Part shown: positions 7,184 to 12,749 of the stretch, one piece after another
How the letters are laid out: each line of letters starts with the position of its first letter
Position numbering within the stretch: the first letter of the stretch is position 1
Source of the DNA: CAZNNH01 sp964574335
GTDB lineage: Bacteria > Acidobacteriota > Vicinamibacteria > Fen-336
Assembly (NCBI GenBank): GCA_964574335.1
Contig: CAZNNH010000071.1
Coordinates: 1-27,520 of the forward strand
DNA: 27,520 nt
Direction: 5' to 3'
The notes under the pieces: model-generated
Told to the model about the DNA's origin: nothing
What the model saw: the letters and a program-made list of their open reading frames with translations, nothing else
The model's database searches: none
Program-made: the position numbers and the translations under genes

Positions 7184-7808
7184 GGTCTCCCCTCGGGGCC
7201 AGCCCGGCGGCCAGGCGCTGGCGGGCCCGAAAGAGGTGCGACTTGACGGTCTCGCGCTTCAGCTCCAGTAGCTCGGCAATCTCGGCCACGGGGCTCTCCA
7301 TCCAGTAGTGCAGGTACACGACCGTGCGCTGGGGATCCGGGAGCTGCTCGACCTGTTGCAGCAGACGCTCGCGTTGCTGGCTGGCCGAGGCCGCCTCCTC
7401 TGGGTTGCTCCCTCCGCCGACGGCGGGCAGCTTCGCCAGCTCGTCGTCCGCGACGTGAGGCCGACGAAGGTCGGCGTGCCGACGTCGGTCGATGGCCAAG
7501 TTGCGGGTCAGGTGGAGCAGCCAGGTGGAGAATCGGGACTCGCCCCGGAAGGAGTCGAGCTTGCGGAAGACCAGCAGGAAGGCCTCCTGGGTCAGGTCCT
7601 CGGCCTCGGCCTCATGTCCGGGCCCCAACACCGCGGCGGCCAGCCGGAACACGCGGCGCTTGTGACGCTGGACCAGGGCGTCGAACAGCTCGCCATCGCC
7701 CGTCCGCTGGAGCTGGCGCACCAGTGAGGCGTCGTCGGCGGGAGAGGCCGTGTCCCTCCCGCCACCTCCTGCGGCAAACCAGGTCGGCGAAAGCACGAGC
7801 TCCGACAT
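7176..7808 (-). CDS. ECF-family RNA polymerase sigma factor
   Basis: A 210-residue sigma-70 family protein. Region 2 (about 38-110) shows LFDALVQRHKRRVFRLA, DLTQEAFLLVFRKLDSFRGE and the -10-recognition part FSTWLLHLTRNLAIDRRR. Region 4 (about 145-200) shows LPDPQRTVVYLHYWMESPVA and the DNA-reading helix EIAELLELKRETVKSHLFRA. Regions 1 and 3 are missing, as expected for ECF factors. It sits between two membrane-protein genes: six bases after the upstream stop and overlapping the downstream start by eight. The ATG at 7808 has only a weak ribosome site, so it may depend on coupling from the gene before it. Signal and regulon are unknown. Confidence 0.93.
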   Translation of the reverse strand: MSELVLSPTWFAAGGGGRDTASPADDASLVRQLQRTGDGELFDALVQRHKRRVFRLAAAVLGPGHEAEAEDLTQEAFLLVFRKLDSFRGESRFSTWLLHLTRNLAIDRRRHADLRRPHVADDELAKLPAVGGGSNPEEAASASQQRERLLQQVEQLPDPQRTVVYLHYWMESPVAEIAELLELKRETVKSHLFRARQRLAAGLAPRGDRV

Positions 7809-7814
7809 CTTGCG

Positions 7815-8273
7815 CTAGACCGAGGCCTCAGGGATCTCTTCTCGGGCCTGATCCGCAAGCCGGGCGGACAGGGCGTAGAAGCTCAGCAGGCCCACCCCCA
7901 AGAAGGCCGGGATCAGCCCCATCGCCCAGAACTCATTCATGTTCTCTCCGGTCGTGATCGCGAGGCCGATGCAGGTGCCGATGCCGCCGAAGAACCCGGT
8001 GAGGCCCAGGCACAGGGAGACCAGACGGACCCACAGCATGCTCGGGAAGAGCCAGCCCTTGCCGTTGGGCCGGGGCCCCTGAGCCTCGCCCAGCAGCCGG
8101 GCCAGCTCGAGATCGTTGCCTCCCGGCAGCTCCACGTTCTGGTCCATGGCCTTCATCCTCTCCTCGTGGAGGATCTGGCGCAGCCTGAGCTGCCTCGCCA
8201 GGATCAGGTGGCGCCTCAAGATGCTGAATCCCACCAACCCGAGCACCAGCGTGACAGATGCGAGCAGCTCCAT
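7815..8273 (-). CDS. Membrane protein of the ECF sigma cassette
   Basis: A 152-residue protein starting MELLASVTLVLGLVGFSILR. The ATG at 8273 is preceded by GAGAGGAGAGGGCG, which decides it over the longer open frame starting at 8315. Helix 1 is at about 4-20. The cytoplasmic middle has RLRQILHEERMKAMDQNVEL, a pattern seen in small membrane proteins next to ECF sigma factors in several phyla (recalled, DUF6249-like). Helices 2 and 3 are at about 82-108 and 113-137. It is first in the tight three-gene cassette and may sense or relay the signal. The precise function is not known. Confidence 0.78.
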   Translation of the reverse strand: MELLASVTLVLGLVGFSILRRHLILARQLRLRQILHEERMKAMDQNVELPGGNDLELARLLGEAQGPRPNGKGWLFPSMLWVRLVSLCLGLTGFFGGIGTCIGLAITTGENMNEFWAMGLIPAFLGVGLLSFYALSARLADQAREEIPEASV

Positions 8274-8353
8274 CGCCCTCTCCTCTCCCCTCAGGGCCGT
8301 GGCCCCGTACTCCAATGGACGAGGTCAGGAGCTCGGAGGTTGCGGGGAAGGCC

Positions 8354-9304
8354 TCATTCCCAGCCGTTCTCGATGCCGTGCTGGGCCACGTAGCCGATGG
8401 CCTCGATCTCGTAGATCTTGCCGCCGCGGATCTTGAACATGTGGGCGGCTGGCAGGTCGAACGGGCCCCAGCGGTTCTCCCGCTCGGTGATGCCGGGTAC
8501 CCCCTTGATCGTCATCACCTTCGGCTCTCCGTCGTGGACGAACATCGAGTAGGCGAACACCAGCCCCATCTCCTCGTCGGCGGCGATCAGACGGCGTCGG
8601 TTGATGTCGGTGATGTAGCTCATCACGCCGGTGCTGAGCTGCTCGCCGCACTTCATCTTCCGGAACACCGAGAAGTCGTCCTTGGCCGCCTCCTCCGGCG
8701 TCTGCTCCTGGTCGTTGGCCGAGGTCCCCCCGTTCTCCCGCCGCTGGCACTGGTCGGCGAAGGGCGCGACCGTGCCGTCGTCCTGGACGATGGCGTCGTA
8801 GTAGGAGTTGGCGATCTTCAGCATCTGCTCGCGTGGCAGCCGCTCCGATGGCTCGAGCGGCTGGACCAGCCCGGGTCGCGGCTGGGTCATGTTCGGGTTC
8901 AGGGGCTGGTCCCCGGCATGGCTCACCATGTGGTCGATCTCCGTGATCCTTCCCGCGACGACCTTCAGGCGCGCCGCCAGGATGGTCGGCTTGCCGTTCT
9001 CCTCGATGACCCCCATGAAGCCGACCTGCCCGGCCACCGGATCGGCCGCGAAGATCCGGAACTCGGTCGGCCCTCCGGTCGCCGCCTCCCACAGCCCCTT
9101 GCCGATCGGCGTCACCTCGGTGTTCTCCACCAGCTTCACGCCCTCGGCAAGCGGGACCTGCGAGGGGTCGTGGCGGGCCAGCGCCGCGAGGTACTGCTCC
9201 ATCAGAGAGACCAGAGCCTGGCGACCCAGCGTCTGGGCGTCCAAGGTCGGTGCCACGGCTCCCAGACCGGCTAGGATCCCGACGGCCACCCACAGCTTCT
9301 TCAT
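8354..9304 (-). CDS. Secreted NTF2-like (DUF8021-type) protein
   Basis: A 316-residue exported protein. The signal peptide covers about residues 1-23 (MKKLWVAVGILAGLGAVAPT, then LDA before Gln). The ATG at 9304 has GGGAGAG upstream and is preferred to the open frame from 9415. The first half contains LVSLMEQYLAALARHDPSQV, then GKGLWEAATGG, then AGQVGFMGVIEENGKPTILA, the pattern of small secreted NTF2-like domains (DUF8021-type, by memory). The second half (about 140-316) repeats the theme more loosely: YYDAIVQDDG..., ...ITDINRRRLIAADEEMGLVF and ...AAHMFKIRGGKIYEIEAI, and it contains Cys pairs. Such proteins are probably binding or polyketide-cyclase-like folds; no catalytic residue can be named. 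Confidence 0.78.
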   Translation of the reverse strand: MKKLWVAVGILAGLGAVAPTLDAQTLGRQALVSLMEQYLAALARHDPSQVPLAEGVKLVENTEVTPIGKGLWEAATGGPTEFRIFAADPVAGQVGFMGVIEENGKPTILAARLKVVAGRITEIDHMVSHAGDQPLNPNMTQPRPGLVQPLEPSERLPREQMLKIANSYYDAIVQDDGTVAPFADQCQRRENGGTSANDQEQTPEEAAKDDFSVFRKMKCGEQLSTGVMSYITDINRRRLIAADEEMGLVFAYSMFVHDGEPKVMTIKGVPGITERENRWGPFDLPAAHMFKIRGGKIYEIEAIGYVAQHGIENGWE

Positions 9305-9414
9305 CGTCCGCTCTCCCGCAGCCTGAGAATGGACCTCCGCGGCCGCTCCGCCGACGTCTGGAAGGTCGAGGACCCGCTCGGCGCCGAGTCTACCGCCGCC
9401 TCGCTCGGTGGCCA

Positions 9415-10275
9415 CTATCCGCCCAGGCGCTCGGCGCGATAGCGCCGCACCAGTTCAGAGGCTGGCTTTTCGTAGCCGGAGGGCACAGGGAACAGCGTGG
9501 GGAGCCGATAGGTCGTATCGGAGCCGCCGCCCTCGGCTCCCATGCGGGTGGTCACCTCGATCGTGAAGCGGATCGCTCTTCGCCTTCTGATCAGGTCGCT
9601 CACCTTCACCAGCGTCTTCAGCGGGGTGTGGCCGAAGGCCTCGTGGTAGATGCCCTCGGCGCCGAACCACACCCGCGGCTGCTGGACGCGGAGGGCCCTC
9701 CGCCGGTACCGGCGCGCCTTCCTACGCTCCTGCAGCGGCTGGACCAGCCCCACGCCGATGAGCAGTAGGAACACGCCGCCGGCCGTGACCTGCAGGTACG
9801 GCTTCACGCCCTCGTCCTGGATCACGAACGCGACCACTCCGAGCAGGATGGCTCCGAGCACCAGGCCGACGATGCCGCTGTATACGGCGCCCACGAACGG
9901 GCGAAGCCCGGGCTCCGGGAGCAGCGAGCGGTAGGTCGACTCGACGTGGTCCCGCCACTCGTCGGGTGGGTACTGCCAATGTAGCCAGCACTCGGACCGG
10001 AACAGACGCTTGATCGCGCGCTTGTCGGTGAACCGGTGCACCAGGCCGGCCACCACGAAGATGCCGCTGAACGCCAGCCAGAACAGGCCCAGGCCGCCGA
10101 GCGGCAGGACCAGGTCCTTGGGCGTGGCCTTGGCGAAGTGCAGGGTTATCCCAGCGATGACCGCCAGCCCGCCGAGGCCGAAGAAGAGCAAGCCCTTCGC
10201 TTGAGCGAGCTGCTGTCCGTCGTCCAGGACCAGCCGCCGGGGCCGATCCGCCTCATCGTGGGAAGTGAAGCCCAT
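9415..10275 (-). CDS. Integral membrane protein of unknown function (four helices)
   Basis: A 286-residue protein with helices at about 27-48, 54-80, 124-153 and 158-178, grouped in two pairs. Between them lies a soluble segment with SECWLHWQYPPDEWRDHVES, and a long C-terminal cytoplasmic part (about 185-286) begins with a very basic stretch, ERRKARRYRRRALRVQQPRV. The middle and C-terminal parts contain WHWQY-, WFGAEGIYHEAFG- and TTYRLPTLFPVP-like patterns that look like a membrane-linked beta domain. I do not recognise a family. The ATG at 10275 has only a modest ribosome site. It is the most upstream of the five minus-strand genes and is separated from the next by 110 bases. Confidence 0.7.
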   Translation of the reverse strand: MGFTSHDEADRPRRLVLDDGQQLAQAKGLLFFGLGGLAVIAGITLHFAKATPKDLVLPLGGLGLFWLAFSGIFVVAGLVHRFTDKRAIKRLFRSECWLHWQYPPDEWRDHVESTYRSLLPEPGLRPFVGAVYSGIVGLVLGAILLGVVAFVIQDEGVKPYLQVTAGGVFLLLIGVGLVQPLQERRKARRYRRRALRVQQPRVWFGAEGIYHEAFGHTPLKTLVKVSDLIRRRRAIRFTIEVTTRMGAEGGGSDTTYRLPTLFPVPSGYEKPASELVRRYRAERLGG

Positions 10276-10342
10276 CGTCCCGAGTTCCGCTTGGCGCCCA
10301 TCATAGGACCGCCTTCATGTGCTGGTCCATGTTCTTTTCTTC

Positions 10343-10371
10343 TTGACGCGGAACGGGTCGGACCCTATATT
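10343..10371 (+). promoter_or_regulatory. Strong sigma-70 promoter of the structured RNA
   Basis: TTGACG (10343-10348), a 17-base spacer and TATATT (10366-10371): five of six consensus bases in each hexamer and optimal spacing. This is the strongest housekeeping promoter in the window together with that at 25006. Transcription should begin at about 10378. Confidence 0.8.
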
Positions 10372-10377
10372 CCGCCC

Positions 10378-10578
10378 GTGATGATGCAGAAGGGCAGAGC
10401 TCGGACGCCAGAGAGTGGGCACCAGCCCGCGATCTCCTTGCGTCCGTATCGGCTGTCCGAGTCGCTTTGCCTCCAGGGCAACGGTCGCTTCGGCACGGAG
10501 GGAGGACCGCCCTAGAAGGAACCGGGAATCATAGAGTCCTTGGCCTTCTGGGGAGTCCTCCAGAAGGCCTTTTTCTTT
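10378..10578 (+). ncRNA. Autonomous ~200-nt structured RNA of unknown family
   Basis: The unit is bounded by the sigma-70 promoter at 10343-10371 and a textbook intrinsic terminator. Pairings I can trace: GCAGAGC (10394-10400) with GCTTTGC (10464-10470, one GU); TCGGAC (10401-10406) with GTCCGA (10455-10460), or alternatively CGGACGC (10402-10408) with GCGTCCG (10440-10446); an apical hairpin GAGA/TCTC plus TGGGC-ACCA-GCCCG (10411-10436); CGGTC (10482-10486) with GACCG (10505-10509). CAGAAGG (10387-10393) could pair with the terminator's 5' arm. A 44-codon frame (10381-10515) exists, but only about three quarters of its third bases are G/C, lower than the real genes, and it would be almost leaderless. 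No motif of 6S, SRP, tmRNA, RNase P or a common riboswitch was recognised by eye. Confidence 0.65.
10542..10578 (+). terminator. Intrinsic terminator of the structured RNA
   Basis: A perfect 10-bp stem, GGCCTTCTGG with CCAGAAGGCC, an 8-base loop, then TTTTTCTTT. This is the only U-tracted terminator I find in the window. It ends the RNA about 105 bases before the tRNA gene. Confidence 0.92.
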
Positions 10579-10643
10579 GGGCGCGCGAGGTTCGCGCGTC
10601 GTGAACGTACAGGCGCGGTGTGCCGAGCCGGTCTCGGGGCTCT

Positions 10644-10670
10644 TTGACAACCGACGGATGGTCGTACCGA
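10644..10670 (+). promoter_or_regulatory. Possible promoter of the class-I tRNA(CAG)
   Basis: TTGACA (10644-10649, perfect) lies 15 bases before TACCGA (10665-10670, a poor -10). The tRNA starts 12 bases downstream, a suitable distance. The short spacer and weak -10 make this tentative. Confidence 0.35.
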
Positions 10671-10681
10671 AGAGCTCGTGT

Positions 10682-10757
10682 CTCCTCGTGGCGCAATGGG
10701 CAGACGCACGGCGTTCAGACCGCCGGGATCCCGGTTCGAGTCCGGGCGAGGAGACCA
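10682..10757 (+). tRNA. tRNA with anticodon CAG (Leu codon CUG), class-I fold with short variable loop
   Basis: The full cloverleaf can be drawn: acceptor CTCCTCG/CGAGGAG (7 bp, C1-G72), T8 G9, D stem GCGC/ACGC (three pairs), anticodon stem CGGCG/CGCCG around loop TTCAGAC (anticodon 10716-10718), variable loop GGAT of only four bases, T arm CCCGG-TTCGAGT-CCGGG, A73 and an encoded CCA (10755-10757). The anticodon means leucine, yet bacterial tRNA-Leu normally has a long variable arm. The D arm (GTGGCG-AAT-GG-AGACGC) is Leu-like, while C1-G72 with A73 is also found in tRNA-Pro. The sequence looks intact and functional; which amino acid it carries is uncertain. Confidence 0.85.
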
Positions 10758-11144
10758 ACACGCCTTGACTCCCTCGGAGCTGAGGCGGCGGTGCCGGGTC
10801 CACTGTCGGTCCACATCGATGCCAATCCGTTGCCGAGGCACCGCAGCAGCGCCCACGTTCAGGAGCTGGTCGGCCTGGTGGTGGGTCAGGGGTTCAAGGC
10901 GCTGATCAAGCCCGAGAGCTGGTGCGCGACGCACGCGGCGGACCACGTGGTCCGCCAGCCCGGCAGGCCGCAAGCGGTCACCGGGCGTCGTACCGTGGCC
11001 TGAGCCAGGCCTTCCAGCACCGGCTTCACACGCGCTCGAGAGTTCTGACGTTTCCCGGGCCGGCGGCGCCCTCCGCCTCACCACGTGATCGGCGGGGTGC
11101 GTTCCGCGCACGGGTTCTTGACGAAGGGAGGTGTCAGAAGGCAA
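10758..11144. other. Spacer between the two tRNA genes
   Basis: This 387-base region has no gene I can support. Open frames on both strands are overlaps of the tRNA genes or lack ribosome sites and family resemblance. A TTGACG at 11118-11123 could be a -35 box for the tRNA-Ile-like gene, but no -10 box follows at the right distance. Confidence 0.5.
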
Positions 11145-11217
11145 ACCCGGATAGCTCAGAGGATAGAGCACCGAGCTGATAACTCGGCGGTCGCAGGTTC
11201 AAATCCTGCTCCCAACA
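11145..11217 (+). tRNA. tRNA-Ile(GAU)-like gene with broken acceptor stem (possible pseudo-tRNA)
   Basis: The D arm (TA-GCTC-AGAGGATA-GAGC), anticodon arm (CCGAG-CTGATAA-CTCGG, anticodon GAT at 11178-11180), variable loop CGGTC and T arm (GCAGG-TTCAAAT-CCTGC) are perfect. The acceptor fails: the 5' strand ACCCGGA and the 3' strand TCCCAAC pair only at the three inner positions, and pairs 1-4 are all mismatched. No CCA is encoded (ACGA follows). The expected 3' strand would be TCCGGGT, so the sequence departs after TCC, as if the 3' end had been replaced. A hairpin ACACGA-N7-TCGTGT (11215-11233) begins exactly there. It is most likely a tRNA disrupted at its 3' end. Confidence 0.6.
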
Positions 11218-11220
11218 CGA

Positions 11221-11547
11221 CTACAAATCGTGTCTGTCGTACCCACCGGCTCTGGGAGGCGGAACGCCGCGCTCCCGCCGGCCCGCGGTGGGCGCCCGCA
11301 CGGGTCCACCGCCGGCACCCTGCGGAGGCGTCCTGCAGGCCGCGGATACCGGTCTCGCTCGCCGCCCGCTACGCCCACGTCGAGGGCCGCCGGCCGCCGT
11401 CCAGGGCCGTGCGCTCCCGCTACGGGTCAGGCGGGCCGGCGGAGAGGCCTCAAGCGGTCCTCCACGCCCGAGATGGGGCGGGCCGGCCGCCCGCCTCCCA
11501 GAGCCTCTTGCCGTTCCACGTCGCAAGTCAGAGAAAGGAGGTGCCCC
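11221..11547. other. Leader region upstream of the slipin gene
   Basis: This 327-base, very GC-rich region holds a 6-bp hairpin at its left edge (11215-11233). An open frame continuous with the slipin runs back to 11230, but its Arg- and Pro-rich composition has no resemblance to the family. I see no clear promoter hexamers. Confidence 0.5.
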
Positions 11548-12657
11548 TTGTGGGTTCTCTTTCATCGTCTCAAGGTTCGCGAGCACGAGCGGGGCCTGCT
11601 CTTCAAGGACCGGGTCTTCGAGCGCGTGCTGAAGCCGGGCCGTCACACCCTCTTCGATCCGTTCCGCAAGCTGCGACTCGATGTCGTCTCGGTCCGTGAC
11701 CCCTGGCTGGTCCACCCCGACCTGGACGTGATCGTGCGGTCCGGGGCCCTGGGTGAGGAGGCGCGGGTGGTGGACCTCGAGGACCATCAGCGCGCCATCG
11801 TCTGGATCGACGGCCGTGTCGCGGCGGTCCTGAAGCCGGCCCTGTACGTGCTGTGGACGGTCTTCCGCAAGGTCCGCGTCGACGTGATCGACGCTGGGCC
11901 AGTGCGCTTCGAGCACGCCGAGCTCCCGGCGATCGTCAACCTGCCGGGTAGCTCGACGCTGATCGAGATGGTGACGGTCGAGGCCGGTCACGGCGGACTG
12001 TTCTTCCGCGACGGCCGCTACCAGACCACGCTTCTCCCGGGCGCCCACGCCTTCTGGAAGGGCGTCGCCAAGGCTCGCGTCGTCGACGTGGACCTGCGCG
12101 AGCAGGTGCTCGACATCGCCGGCCAGGAGATCATCACCGCCGACAAGGTCAGCCTGCGCACGAACGCGGTGGTGGCCTTCAAGGTGGCCGATCCCCAGAA
12201 GGCGGTGGCCGTCGTCGACGACTACCGCCAGGCCCTCTACCGCGAGGCCCAGCTCGCGCTGCGTGCCGCCATCGGCGCTCGCGAGCTAGACGCCCTGCTG
12301 GCGGAAAAGGACGCGGTGGCGCGCGAGCTTCTGACCGCCGTCCGCCAGCGGGTGGCCGGGTTTGGCCTAGAGGTCGAGTCTCTCGGCATCCGGGACGTCA
12401 TCCTGCCGGGCGAGATGAAGGAGCTGATGAACAAGGTCACCCAGGCCAGGAAGGCGGCCGAGGCCAACCTCATCGTCCGTCGCGAAGAGGTGGCGGCGGC
12501 TCGCTCGCAGGCCAACACCGCCCGGATCCTCGAGTCGAATCCCACCCTGATGCGCATGCGCGAGCTCGAGGTGCTGGAGAAGGTGGCGGCCCAGTCGCAG
12601 CTCAGCGTGGTGGTCGGCGAGAAGGGCCTCACCGATCGTGTCGTGAAGCTGCTGTAG
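11548..12657 (+). CDS. Slipin (SPFH/band-7 family) protein
   Basis: A 369-residue protein of the stomatin/slipin group. The start is TTG at 11548, chosen because a perfect AAAGGAGG lies six bases upstream and the protein then begins WVLFHRLKVREHERGLLF, the usual N-terminus of this subgroup. The first half (about 1-165) has two repeats of the pattern '...GLLFKDRVFERVLKPGRH.LFD.' and '...RAIVWIDGRVAAVLKPALY'. The SPFH core follows (about 170-330), with AKARVVDVDLREQVLDIAGQ, TADKVSLRTNAVVAFKV and, further on, EVESLGIRDVILPGEMKELM. The C-terminal helix is rich in Ala, Glu and Arg and ends in a hydrophobic tail. There is no strong membrane helix, so it is probably peripheral. Slipins organise membrane microdomains or proteases; the partner is unknown. 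Confidence 0.9.
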   Translation: MWVLFHRLKVREHERGLLFKDRVFERVLKPGRHTLFDPFRKLRLDVVSVRDPWLVHPDLDVIVRSGALGEEARVVDLEDHQRAIVWIDGRVAAVLKPALYVLWTVFRKVRVDVIDAGPVRFEHAELPAIVNLPGSSTLIEMVTVEAGHGGLFFRDGRYQTTLLPGAHAFWKGVAKARVVDVDLREQVLDIAGQEIITADKVSLRTNAVVAFKVADPQKAVAVVDDYRQALYREAQLALRAAIGARELDALLAEKDAVARELLTAVRQRVAGFGLEVESLGIRDVILPGEMKELMNKVTQARKAAEANLIVRREEVAAARSQANTARILESNPTLMRMRELEVLEKVAAQSQLSVVVGEKGLTDRVVKLL

Positions 12658-12662
12658 GTCGT

Positions 12663-12692
12663 GGGGGTGGCGGGAATCGGCCCGCCACCCCC
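12663..12692 (+). terminator. 12-bp hairpin after the slipin gene
   Basis: GGGGGTGGCGGG pairs perfectly with CCCGCCACCCCC around AATCGG, beginning five bases after the stop codon. No U-tract follows, so it may end or protect the slipin transcript with help from other factors. Confidence 0.6.
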
Positions 12693-12731
12693 GGGGCGAG
12701 CTCCCTGCCGCGCCGTTGGCGGCGACGCCTG

Positions 12732-12740
12732 TGGTATAAA
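12732..12740 (+). promoter_or_regulatory. Extended -10 promoter for the helicase gene
   Basis: TGG-TATAAA is an extended -10 element with five of six consensus bases in the hexamer. No good -35 hexamer is visible. The predicted start (about 12747) is only a few bases from the TTG at 12750, giving an almost leaderless mRNA. Confidence 0.55.
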
Positions 12741-12749
12741 GCGCGCTCC

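Noticed and set aside
10381..10515. 44-codon open frame (MMQKGRARTPESG...) inside the structured RNA
   Set aside because: It would be almost leaderless, lacks a ribosome site, has weaker G/C at third positions than neighbouring genes and resembles no family. The secondary structure explains the region better.
10494..10520. T-box-like bases (AGGGAGGACCGC) near the terminator
   Set aside because: The T-box consensus AGGGUGGNACCGCG is not met (U changed, one base missing), and no amino-acid or synthetase gene follows.
10512..11171. Minus-strand frame containing SPRPDSNRDPGG-like text
   Set aside because: This is the well-known false peptide produced by reading tRNA genes backwards.
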